Assembly: GCF_018449515.1 (NCBI RefSeq)
Contig: NZ_JAAVUQ010000023.1
Location: 62,001 to 126,000 of the forward strand
From: Caballeronia sp. dw_19
Lineage (GTDB): Bacteria; Pseudomonadota; Gammaproteobacteria; Burkholderiales; Burkholderiaceae
Length of the DNA stretch: 64,000 nucleotides
Direction of reading: 5' to 3'
Made by a program: the position numbers and the translations under genes. How positions within the stretch are numbered: position 1 is the first letter of the stretch; each line of letters begins with the position of its first letter. Below, piece by piece: positions 24,441 through 32,522 of this stretch. The notes under the pieces were generated by a model. It was not told the origin of the DNA. It did no database searches and worked only from the letters and a program-made list of their open reading frames with translations.

Positions 24441-26161
24441 TCGGTCAGGATAGCAAGCCACTTACAGACGTCGCACGGCATGCCTCACTGATCGCGCAGG
24501 CGAAAGAACTCGCGCTAGCCGATGGCGCGCCGATTCTGACCGTGCTGGAAAAGCTTGGAAAATTCACACCCGACGAAATGTTGCTATTCGCCACGAGCGA
24601 AAGCGGCATGCCGGTTCAACGCCTTGCGCAGATGGAGTCGTCGACGCCGGATTTCTCCGTGTTCAGTTACGCAGACTGTCTCCGGCAAAATTGCGTTGTT
24701 CTAACCGGTGTCGCGAGCTACGGAGATAACACTGGCAGTGAAGAACTCAGCCGGATCTTCGTCTGCGACGATCCATGGAACAGCGCCCTGATTTCACTCG
24801 CAAGTTATCGACTGCCGGGTTACTTCGATCTGGCTTTTGCTCATCCGCTCGAACTCAAGGCGCTGCTCGCTCGCTTTGGCAATGATCAAGAGGCGTTGTC
24901 CCAACTGATCCGGCTGGACAGGACGAAGACAGACACACTAAATTTCGAAGAGATTTCTCTCACGTCGATCGCCGGCGATGAAAGCCAAGTAGTGCGCCTG
25001 GTGAACTCGACGCTCTACGACGCACACAGCAACCGTGTCTCCGACATCCATTTCGAAAACTCCCTGCGCGGGCTGACGATCAAATATCGGATCGACGGTG
25101 TGATTTCCACTGCACGCGCGCTACCGGATCCTGGTCTGGCCGAGCAAGTGGTTTCACGTTTGAAAGTGATGGCGGAGTTGGATATTGGTGAGAAGCGGGT
25201 TCCACAGGATGGACGGTTTTCGGTATCGCTGCAGGCTCGCGAAGTAGATTTCCGCGTATCGATAATGCCCGGGCTGTTCGGTGAGGATGCCGTATTACGC
25301 ATTCTGGACCGACAGTCACTGACAACCGACATGGCGCAACTGAATCTCGACATGTTAGGTATTGATGCGACGACAAGCGAGGTGATGCGGCGATTGGCGA
25401 ATCAGCCGTACGGCATGCTGCTTGTTACTGGGCCGACCGGCTCCGGCAAAACGACCACGCTATACGCAACTCTTTCCGAGATTAAACGTGGTGACGACAA
25501 GATCATCACTATCGAGGACCCAGTTGAGTACCAACTCGAAGACATCTTGCAAATTCCGGTGAATGAGAAAAAAGGGCTGACGTTCGCGCGCGGGCTTCGC
25601 TCGATTCTGCGACACGATCCCGATCGGATCCTGGTAGGCGAGATCCGCGATCGAGAGACGGCCGAGATTGCGATCCAGGCCGCTCTAACCGGTCACCTGG
25701 TCTACACCACGGTTCACGCGAACAACGTGTTCGATGTGCTGAGCCGTTTCAGGCATATGCAGATTGACCCATATAGCTTCGTGAGCGCACTTAACGGCGT
25801 GGTGGCGCAACGGCTCGTACGGCTTGTCTGCACTCACTGTTCAGCGCCGTTCACACCAGACGACGCGCTCCTGCAGGATTCCCGTGTAACGCGCGAATCG
25901 CTAGCGGACGGCCATCTGATGAAAGGTGCTGGTTGTGCGCATTGTCGCGGCAGCGGTTATCGCGGCCGGCGCGCCTTGGCGGAAGTTCTCGTGCTAGACG
26001 ACGACCTGCGCGATGCGATCCTGCAACAGGTCCCGGCAAGTCAACTAAAGGAAATGGCGCGCCAACGCGGTATGCGCTTTATGCGCGAACAAGCCGTGGA
26101 TGCAGTGCGGCTGGGGCAGACCACGCTGGAGGAGATTAATCGTGTCACCTTTACTGGATAG
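24437..26161 (+). CDS. gspE: GspE/PilB-like assembly ATPase
   Basis: 574 residues, GTG start. The N-terminal half is a GspE N1E-like domain; Walker A GPTGSGKTTTLYA lies near residue 331, the Asp box IITIEDPVEYQ and Walker B RILVGEIRDRETAEIA follow, then the His box TGHLVYTTVHANN. Two C-x2-C pairs near 464 and 497 (VCTHC, GCAHC) form the zinc site of GspE-type rather than retraction ATPases. It drives pseudopilus extension from the cytosol. The 3' end overlaps the following gene by 20 bases. Confidence 0.95.
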   Translation: MIGQDSKPLTDVARHASLIAQAKELALADGAPILTVLEKLGKFTPDEMLLFATSESGMPVQRLAQMESSTPDFSVFSYADCLRQNCVVLTGVASYGDNTGSEELSRIFVCDDPWNSALISLASYRLPGYFDLAFAHPLELKALLARFGNDQEALSQLIRLDRTKTDTLNFEEISLTSIAGDESQVVRLVNSTLYDAHSNRVSDIHFENSLRGLTIKYRIDGVISTARALPDPGLAEQVVSRLKVMAELDIGEKRVPQDGRFSVSLQAREVDFRVSIMPGLFGEDAVLRILDRQSLTTDMAQLNLDMLGIDATTSEVMRRLANQPYGMLLVTGPTGSGKTTTLYATLSEIKRGDDKIITIEDPVEYQLEDILQIPVNEKKGLTFARGLRSILRHDPDRILVGEIRDRETAEIAIQAALTGHLVYTTVHANNVFDVLSRFRHMQIDPYSFVSALNGVVAQRLVRLVCTHCSAPFTPDDALLQDSRVTRESLADGHLMKGAGCAHCRGSGYRGRRALAEVLVLDDDLRDAILQQVPASQLKEMARQRGMRFMREQAVDAVRLGQTTLEEINRVTFTG

Positions 26162-26972
26162 TTTGCTGACTCATCTCGCTCGAAGCATTCGCACGCTCCG
26201 TGCAAGACTCAGCCGTCCCGAGCGTCTGCTGATTTACCTCAGCCGGGGCGGATTGGCAGTCTGTGTAGTGAAAGGCCGATTCCGGCCAGTGGTACGAATG
26301 AAGGCCATCTTGCCCGTTGCCACGCTGGACTGCGATGACACCCACGGTGTCACGGCTGCCCTCGGCGCCTTGACCGAATGGCTGAACGTGCATCCGATCC
26401 GGGGCGTGATCGAATGGGTCGTTGGCATCGACTATGTCCGTTATCTGTTGTTGCCGTGGGATGAGCGTCTCTCAAGCAGGCCGTTTTGCCACACGCTGGC
26501 AGCTGCGCTGTTCGCGCAACAGTTCTCCGGAAGCGACATTTCGTTTTCTGCATACCAGTTGCGATTCGCACGCCTCGCGTTCGGTCGCCCGCGACTGACG
26601 GCACTGATTCCGACCGAATTGCTCTTCGAACTTAACGAATTTGCGTCGCGCCACCACTGCCGCTCCCGACGGATAACACCGGCGTTAAGTGTGGTCTGGG
26701 ACAGTCTCTTCGCTCGAATGAAAAACGATGCTGGTGTGCTTGCGCTCGTTGAGGGACAGCGTCTGCTGCGCGTGAGCTATGACCGCGGGCAATTCACTTC
26801 CGTATCGGTCCAGCCCTTCTCCGAAGAGCGGTCGCCAGTCATCCCGAGCGACATTACATACCTTTTCCCGCCGCGGAACATCACTGCGCCAACGGGAGAA
26901 GAATTGGCGCTGCAAGGCCCGATTTCCGGCGATGACCCACGCTTCGCGTACGCACTTTGCGGGGTGCTCTGA
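26142..26972 (+). CDS. PilM/GspL-like cytoplasmic platform protein
   Basis: About 276 residues from a GTG with GGAGGAG eight bases upstream; an open frame 14 codons longer lacks a site. Sequence similarity to named families is weak. A strand-rich N-terminus (RLLIYLSRGGLAVCVVKG), an actin-like-fold pattern (VIEWVVGIDYVRYLLLPWDE) and its place between the ATPase and PilN-like genes suggest the PilM or GspL cytoplasmic domain (MshI-like). No membrane segment is seen, which favours PilM. The next gene begins immediately after the stop. Confidence 0.7.
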   Translation: MSPLLDSLLTHLARSIRTLRARLSRPERLLIYLSRGGLAVCVVKGRFRPVVRMKAILPVATLDCDDTHGVTAALGALTEWLNVHPIRGVIEWVVGIDYVRYLLLPWDERLSSRPFCHTLAAALFAQQFSGSDISFSAYQLRFARLAFGRPRLTALIPTELLFELNEFASRHHCRSRRITPALSVVWDSLFARMKNDAGVLALVEGQRLLRVSYDRGQFTSVSVQPFSEERSPVIPSDITYLFPPRNITAPTGEELALQGPISGDDPRFAYALCGVL

Positions 26973-27527
26973 ATGGCTCGTCTGAACTGGGATTTTGCCC
27001 AGCGTCGTTGGTGGACTCAATCGTGGGCGGCAATCTGCGTCGTTGCGCTATTGGGTTGCGTTCATGCGCTCTGGTGGCGGCATGACCTGCTGCAGCAGCG
27101 TGAACAAATGATAGGGAAAGCTGAGGGAGCGTCTCGCCGTGCAGCAGCCCGCGTGCATCCCGTTTCTGTTCCTGCACCTGCCGCACTCAACCTGGTATTT
27201 GCGGAAATGCGCTATCCATGGGTCGATGTACTGAACAGTCTGCAGCATGTAACGAAACCGGGTCTTGAATTGCTCACGTTGGAGCCGGACGCCGGCGCGA
27301 TCCGTCGTGTGCATATCAGCGGGGTAGCAGATCAGCCGAAAGATGTGTTCGACTTAATGGCGGCGCTGCAGAGCGACCCCTCGTGGTCTTCGGTGGAACT
27401 CGTCAGCCAGACCAGAAACGACGACACAGGGTTACCACAGGTCAACGGTTCGATAATTCCGGGGCTGCCCACAGCCTCGCGGCGCAGCGTTTCCTTCTCG
27501 CTGATAGCCGAATGGGGACGACCGTGA
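26973..27527 (+). CDS. PilN-like inner membrane protein
   Basis: 184 residues. Short cytoplasmic N-terminus (ARLNWDFAQRRWW), one membrane segment at about 18-35 (WAAICVVALLGCVHALWW), then a periplasmic domain beginning as a coiled coil and continuing with the PilN/GspL-like ferredoxin fold pattern (YPWVDVLNSLQHVTKPGLEL, IRRVHISGVADQPKDVFDLM). Position after the PilM-like gene and before a second single-span protein fits PilN. Confidence 0.75.
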   Translation: MARLNWDFAQRRWWTQSWAAICVVALLGCVHALWWRHDLLQQREQMIGKAEGASRRAAARVHPVSVPAPAALNLVFAEMRYPWVDVLNSLQHVTKPGLELLTLEPDAGAIRRVHISGVADQPKDVFDLMAALQSDPSWSSVELVSQTRNDDTGLPQVNGSIIPGLPTASRRSVSFSLIAEWGRP

Positions 27528-28102
27528 ACCGGAAAAAGCTTCGGCAAATAGTCTCCTGGTATATCGCATGTGGCTTGGACTGGTTCGAGTGGCAATACAC
27601 CATTGCAGTGGGGCTTGTGCTGCTATGGGTGACGTTGATCTGCGCAATCGATTATCCGCTACACGCGGATTCTCGACAGATGACATCGCGGCTGGCTCCG
27701 CACATAGCCCTTGAACAGGCAAAGCCCCGCTTGGCCAAGCGGGACTTAACACCACGCGATCTGGCGCATGATTTCGTAGCCTCGCTGCCTGAATTCAACG
27801 AGCACGTAGAACAGCTTCGTGCGTTGAACTCGCTGGCGGACAAAAACAGCGTCGTCATCACGCGCATCGATTACCGGTACGAACAGTTGCCCGCGCTGCC
27901 GATCAGGAAGCTCGCATTACGCATGGACGTGAGAGGAGACGAAGCGCAGCAACAGTCGTTCTTGCGAACGACGCTAAACGCGTTTCCAAACTTGTCGGTC
28001 GCGCGTCTCGCATATACGAAGAGTGCAGATGGAGCCGCGAAGCTCGATCAAAAATTGGACCTCAATCTTTACTACCGGCTGCTCCCAAAGGCAGCCTCGT
28101 GA
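27524..28102 (+). CDS. PilO-like inner membrane protein
   Basis: About 192 residues from a GTG that overlaps the upstream stop (GTGA), with GGGGA upstream. One membrane segment at about 27-43 (AVGLVLLWVTLICAIDY), then a periplasmic coiled region and a small alpha/beta domain (VEQLRALNSLADKNSVVITR, KLALRMDVRGDEAQQQSFL), the PilO/GspM plan. It probably pairs with the PilN-like protein to align platform and secretin. Confidence 0.72.
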   Translation: MNRKKLRQIVSWYIACGLDWFEWQYTIAVGLVLLWVTLICAIDYPLHADSRQMTSRLAPHIALEQAKPRLAKRDLTPRDLAHDFVASLPEFNEHVEQLRALNSLADKNSVVITRIDYRYEQLPALPIRKLALRMDVRGDEAQQQSFLRTTLNAFPNLSVARLAYTKSADGAAKLDQKLDLNLYYRLLPKAAS

Positions 28103-28713
28103 AGCTAACTGTTTCAACACCGGTGCAGTTGGTATTGATGACGACAGTGGTGGGCTCGATCTTCTTGCTACTCCGGCCTGAATCTGTCGAACTGCCTCTG
28201 CCTCCCCTTGCGAGGGCGTCGTCCACTGCAGGAAGGGAGACCGCAGCCTCGAAAATTTCTGAGCGAGAGGACCGACCGTGGAGTCGTCCGGTGCTGCCCG
28301 ATCCCGTGGCACCCAAGCCGACCGCTCAGCAAGCTTCAGGAATGCCCCCTCTTCCGGGCGCGGGTAGTACCGCGGTCACGGGCTCTACGCCGCCGTTGCC
28401 TCCGCTTCCAGACGCAATGACGCAACCCGACGTGGTTTATCTGGGCCGGATGATCAAGGACGGCAAGGTACAGGTCTTTTTTGCATCGAACGGTGATCCG
28501 GTCGTCTTGAGCATCGGAGAAGTGCTGAACGGCATCTGGCGCATTCAGGCGATCACGCCAACCGATGTCGCGCTTCATCACTTGCAAACCGGGGAAACGC
28601 GGCTTATTGCGACAGGCGGCAGCGCTGAAACGCATCCGATTGGCGCTGCGCCGACTCAGGTCGGCCACCGTTTTCTCGCGAGCCCAACCAAACAACGGCA
28701 ACAGGCCGACTAA
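28099..28713 (+). CDS. PilP/GspC-like periplasmic linker protein
   Basis: 204 residues, GTG start in a GTGA overlap. An N-terminal membrane segment (LVLMTTVVGSIFLLL) is followed by a Pro/Ala-rich linker and a small C-terminal domain (VVYLGRMIKDGKVQVFFA, GEVLNGIWRIQAITPTDV) similar to the homology region of GspC and to PilP, which binds the secretin N0 domain. It is immediately upstream of the secretin gene, as expected. Confidence 0.75.
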   Translation: MKLTVSTPVQLVLMTTVVGSIFLLLRPESVELPLPPLARASSTAGRETAASKISEREDRPWSRPVLPDPVAPKPTAQQASGMPPLPGAGSTAVTGSTPPLPPLPDAMTQPDVVYLGRMIKDGKVQVFFASNGDPVVLSIGEVLNGIWRIQAITPTDVALHHLQTGETRLIATGGSAETHPIGAAPTQVGHRFLASPTKQRQQAD

Positions 28714-28724
28714 CAGGCAGACGG

Positions 28725-31061
28725 ATGAGTAATGAGCGGTTTTGGCAGCAACGTTTCTGCGCGCACGCAGTCAGTCATGTGCAACGACCGACGCTAGCGC
28801 TGTGCGTCAGCGCAGTCGTATTCAGTATCGGTGGGTGTGCCGGCTACAGCGACTGGCGGGATGGAGACAAACTGATTAAGGAAGGTAAGGTTAGCGAAGG
28901 CTTGGGGAAAATGCAGCAGGCATCAGCAGAAAATCCGGAACAGTACCGGATGAAGTTCATCGCCCAGCGTGATCGCGAAATGCAGTCGATCATGCAAAAG
29001 GCTACAGCAGCACGCTACGACGACCATGCCGACGAAGCGCTAGCCGCGTATCAGGACGTGCTGCATTATGACCCTCAGAATACCGAGGCATTGCGTGGTG
29101 TTGGATTGATCGCGCGCGAGCAGCGCGAAAAGACTGAACTGGACGAGGCGCGAGCAGCGATCGGCAAGAGCGATGCCGCCACCGCCAGGCAATTGCTTAA
29201 TGCCATCCTGTCTGAAAACCCCAGCCATACCCAAGCGCGCCAGATGCTGCAGCAGATCGACGCGCAGTCCACACGCGCTGCAATGGTGCTGCCGGCGCTA
29301 AACCAGTCCCTGCAGACTCCAGTAACGCTGGAACTAAAGGACGTCGACATCCGCTCCGTCCTCGCGATCCTGACGCAGACGTCTGGCATCAGTTTCGTAC
29401 TGGATAAGGACGTCAGCCCCGATCTCCGAACCACAATCTACGCACGAAACACTACGGTCGCTGACGCTCTGAACCTGATCCTGCAGACGTCCCAGCTCGA
29501 CAAGAAGATACTGAACGACACCACCGTTCTCGTTTATCCGGCGAACGACGAGAAAAGAAAGCGGTATGACGATCTGGTCGTGAGGTCTTATTACCTGAAC
29601 AGCGCAGACCCCAAGAAAGTTCAGGAAATGCTGCGCGCGGTGGTGGCGCCGAAGTCAATTTACGTCGATGAGCGCCTGAAGATGTTGGTGGTGCGTGACA
29701 CCGAATCAGTACAGGACACTATTCTTCGCCTGATCGACCTATACGACATTGCGAGCCCGGAGGTAATTCTCGAGGTGGAAGTCCTAGAGGTAAATTCCAA
29801 CGACTTGCTCAACTTGGGCGTCCAATTTCCGACCAGTGTTAGCGCAAGCCTCGTGGGTCCGGCCGGCGTCCCTGCCAGCCTGACACTCGATCAACTGAAA
29901 GGCTTGAACAAAAACAGTTTTCCGTTGACCTTTCCCGATCCTTTTGCTGTCTTGAACCTGCGTCAGACAAGCGGTAGTACGCACACCTTGGCAAACCCTC
30001 GCATTCGGGTGCTCAATCGAGAGAAGGCCAGCGTGATGATCGGCGATAAGGTGCCCGTCATCACGTCAACCGTGAATCAGAATTCAAATGCGATCACCGA
30101 ATCGATCAGCTATCTTGATGTCGGCCTGAAGCTGGAAGTGGAACCTGAAATTCATATCGACAACGATGTGACAATGCACGTCTCGCTGGAAGTCAGCAAC
30201 ATCATCAAGGAAGTCCGCTCATCGGCTACTGGCCTGCTCGCCTATCAGATCGGCACACGGAACGCGAATACCGTACTGCGCCTGCGTGACGGTGAGACTC
30301 AGGTTCTGGCTGGATTGATCAAGACCGATAGCCAGGAATCCGGTACCCACATTCCGGGTCTAGGGAAAATTCCGGGACTTGGGCGGCTCTTTTCCAACAC
30401 CAACGATACCAACGCGCGCTCTGAAATCGTTTTGCTGATCACGCCGCATGTGACGCGCTCGCTGGCAGTACCAGGTTCCTATGCGCAGGCGTTCCCAAGC
30501 GGGACCGCCGAGCAAGTGTCAGCTCGCCCACTGCGTCTGACGCCCGCCGCACAATACAGTGATTCTGATAGCTTGCCTGCTCCGGTCGCTCCGCCGCCCT
30601 CATCGGGACTGAGCGCCGCCGCTATTGCGTCAACCTCAGTCGTGCACGTCGCAACCGATCCGACAAACCCGCAGGGCAAAACGAACTCTGTACGGTTTGA
30701 CTTGGCAGTACCGTCTCAGGCTGCGTCGAAGACGAGTTTTACGGTCAATCTGCTAGCCAATGGCCCGAGCTTTGAAACAGCCGAACTAGATCTCATGTTG
30801 GACCAACCCGAGATTGAACTGCTCAAGGTTGAACCGCGCACGGGTGTGAAGGTGGATGCGAAGCAGGATGGCAACCGATTCCATATCACGATCGGAAAAG
30901 CGGCGGCTACCGGCTCTCTCGCAATGATCACATTCCAGGCAGATCACCCGACGAACGGACCGCTCAACCTGTCCTTGCAGAACCTGAAGGTGGAGAACGA
31001 AAACCATGAGCAGTTGGCCGTCACGGTGGCGCTTCCAAAACAGATTCTGGTGTCGCCGTGA
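28725..31061 (+). CDS. gspD: Lipoprotein secretin with TPR-like N-terminus and cohesin-like C-terminus
   Basis: 778 residues. Signal with lipobox (VVFSIGGC), then helical repeats at about 45-185 (YDDHADEALAAYQDVLHYDP, TARQLLNAILSENPSH) like TPRs. N0/STN domain at about 205-270 (LKDVDIRSVLAILTQTSGIS), N1 domain at about 285-350, secretin pore at about 400-590 (LANPRIRVLNREKASVMIG, THIPGLGKIPGLGRLF, SEIVLLITPHV). The last 130 residues (VRFDLAVPSQAASKTSFTVN ... FQADHPTNGPLNL) look like a cohesin domain. It forms the outer-membrane channel. The N- and C-terminal additions set it apart from standard GspD. Confidence 0.9.
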   Translation: MSNERFWQQRFCAHAVSHVQRPTLALCVSAVVFSIGGCAGYSDWRDGDKLIKEGKVSEGLGKMQQASAENPEQYRMKFIAQRDREMQSIMQKATAARYDDHADEALAAYQDVLHYDPQNTEALRGVGLIAREQREKTELDEARAAIGKSDAATARQLLNAILSENPSHTQARQMLQQIDAQSTRAAMVLPALNQSLQTPVTLELKDVDIRSVLAILTQTSGISFVLDKDVSPDLRTTIYARNTTVADALNLILQTSQLDKKILNDTTVLVYPANDEKRKRYDDLVVRSYYLNSADPKKVQEMLRAVVAPKSIYVDERLKMLVVRDTESVQDTILRLIDLYDIASPEVILEVEVLEVNSNDLLNLGVQFPTSVSASLVGPAGVPASLTLDQLKGLNKNSFPLTFPDPFAVLNLRQTSGSTHTLANPRIRVLNREKASVMIGDKVPVITSTVNQNSNAITESISYLDVGLKLEVEPEIHIDNDVTMHVSLEVSNIIKEVRSSATGLLAYQIGTRNANTVLRLRDGETQVLAGLIKTDSQESGTHIPGLGKIPGLGRLFSNTNDTNARSEIVLLITPHVTRSLAVPGSYAQAFPSGTAEQVSARPLRLTPAAQYSDSDSLPAPVAPPPSSGLSAAAIASTSVVHVATDPTNPQGKTNSVRFDLAVPSQAASKTSFTVNLLANGPSFETAELDLMLDQPEIELLKVEPRTGVKVDAKQDGNRFHITIGKAAATGSLAMITFQADHPTNGPLNLSLQNLKVENENHEQLAVTVALPKQILVSP

Positions 31062-31062
31062 C

Positions 31063-31545
31063 ATGAAGAAGAGGTCGCTCCATTCCGGTTTTACGTTGAT
31101 CGAAATGATCGTCACTGTTGCCTTGGTTGCGATCATTGCTTCGGTCGCGACACCGTTTGTCAAGATGCATGAACAGCGTGAGAAAGAGCGTGAATTAAAA
31201 CAGGCTCTACGAGAGATTCGGACTGCGATTGATGTCTACAAACAAGCAGGTGACGAGGGCAGGATTGCACGTTCCGCTGATTCGACCGGTTATCCACCAT
31301 CCTTGGACGAACTGTCGAAAGGTGTTGTGGATAAGCGCGACCCGAAAGGTAAAAAGATTTACTTCCTTCGCCGCGTGCCGCGCGATCCTATGAATCCAGC
31401 ACAGTCTGAATCCGCCCAGGACAGTTGGGGAATACGCAGCTACTCCAGCGAAGCTGACGATCCGCAAGAGGACGGCGACGTGTACGACGTGTATTCGCAA
31501 AACGACAGGAAGGGGACTAACGGAATCCCTTATCGGAAATGGTGA
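31063..31545 (+). CDS. GspG/GspH-like pseudopilin
   Basis: About 160 residues from an ATG two bases after the secretin stop; a start 19 codons earlier lies inside the secretin gene and is unlikely. Prepilin site SG|FTLIEMIVTVALVAIIASVA with Glu at +5. The body keeps a long N-terminal helix (EQREKERELKQALREIRTA) and a C-terminal WGIRSYSSEADDP like GspG. A minor or second pseudopilin of the same machine. Confidence 0.85.
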   Translation: MKKRSLHSGFTLIEMIVTVALVAIIASVATPFVKMHEQREKERELKQALREIRTAIDVYKQAGDEGRIARSADSTGYPPSLDELSKGVVDKRDPKGKKIYFLRRVPRDPMNPAQSESAQDSWGIRSYSSEADDPQEDGDVYDVYSQNDRKGTNGIPYRKW

Positions 31546-31552
31546 GAAGAAG

Positions 31553-31936
31553 ATGACTCTGAAACTGCGCAGCCGCGGCTTTACGCTGATCGAACTGCTG
31601 GTCGTCTTAGCGATCGTGGCAACGCTGCTGTCAATAGTTGCGCCGCGCTACGTTCACCAAGCTGACCGTGCAAAGGAAGCGGCTTTGAAAGAAAATTTGT
31701 CGGTCCTGCGCCGGGCGCTCGATCAGTATTACAGCGACACGGGAACGTACCCGGAAAAACTGTCAGCGCTAACCGAACGGCACTATCTGCGCGCGCTGCC
31801 GCTTGATCCGGTGACCAACCGCTCCGATAGTTGGGCGCCAGTGGCGGGTGTCGATGAAGACGACAAGACTATTGTCGATGTGAAGAGTGGCGCGCCCGGC
31901 AAGGCGCTCGACGGCACGGAATACAACTCGTGGTGA
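31553..31936 (+). CDS. Second GspG-like pseudopilin
   Basis: 127 residues. Prepilin site RG|FTLIELLVVLAIVATLLSIV with Glu at +5, helix EAALKENLSVLRRALDQYYSD, then the GspG-like YPEKLSALTERHYLRALPLDP. The end (GKALDGTEYNSW) is shorter than in GspG. It overlaps the following start by a few bases. Confidence 0.85.
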   Translation: MTLKLRSRGFTLIELLVVLAIVATLLSIVAPRYVHQADRAKEAALKENLSVLRRALDQYYSDTGTYPEKLSALTERHYLRALPLDPVTNRSDSWAPVAGVDEDDKTIVDVKSGAPGKALDGTEYNSW

Positions 31937-32400
31937 AGAACCGCGCAAGTTCGGCACGACAGCGGGGTGTCACGTATTTTTGGGCGCTATTGGTGGTGCT
32001 ATTCATCACGCTGGGTCTCGGCAAGCTGCTTGAAAATGTCGCGATGACCGACAAGCGCAACCGTGAGACAGAACTGCTCTACACCGGCAATCTATATCGG
32101 GACGCTATTCGGCAGTATTCGCAAAGCACGCCCGTCGGTGGGAAGCCGTATCCGGAGAAAGTGAGCGATCTGCTGCGCGACCCGCGCTACCCGGTAATAC
32201 GCCGGTATCTGCGCAGGCTCTATCCAGATCCTGTCACAGGAGCAGCATTTATCCTGATTCCCGCTCCGGGCGGCGGTGTAATGGGTGTGCACAGCGCGTC
32301 GCGTCGCAAACCAGCTAAGGCAGCCGGGTTTCCGAAGGATCAAACGGCATTTTCAGCAGCGCGAAGTTACCAGCAGTGGGAGTTTATTTATGCGCCGTAA
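31930..32400 (+). CDS. Pilin-like protein lacking the +5 glutamate
   Basis: 156 residues, GTG start at 31930 or 31933 (the latter a GTGA overlap). The N-terminus QRG|VTYFWALLVVLFITLGLG looks like a prepilin site, but residue +5 is Trp instead of Glu, as in tip pseudopilins of the GspK type. The body has RNRETELLYTGNLYRDAIRQY and YPEKVSDLLRDPR, similar to the two pseudopilins before it. A basic loop follows (SASRRKPAKAAG). Probably a tip or minor subunit; it is the last gene of the operon. Confidence 0.72.
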   Translation: MVKNRASSARQRGVTYFWALLVVLFITLGLGKLLENVAMTDKRNRETELLYTGNLYRDAIRQYSQSTPVGGKPYPEKVSDLLRDPRYPVIRRYLRRLYPDPVTGAAFILIPAPGGGVMGVHSASRRKPAKAAGFPKDQTAFSAARSYQQWEFIYAP

Positions 32401-32421
32401 GGTTGCGACAGCGCAATACGA

Positions 32422-32452
32422 AACGCGCCAACGGTCGACCCGTTGGCGCGTT
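32422..32452. terminator. Terminator between the secretion operon and gltA
   Basis: A 13-bp stem AACGCGCCAACGG / CCGTTGGCGCGTT with loop TCGAC, followed by CCTTTACC. It lies between convergent genes; the T tract is weak. Confidence 0.65.
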
Positions 32453-32522
32453 CCTTTACCCATTTCATACCGTGCGGTTTTCAGCCCCGAACAGGCTTTC
32501 CTGCGCAAACAACCACTACAAC

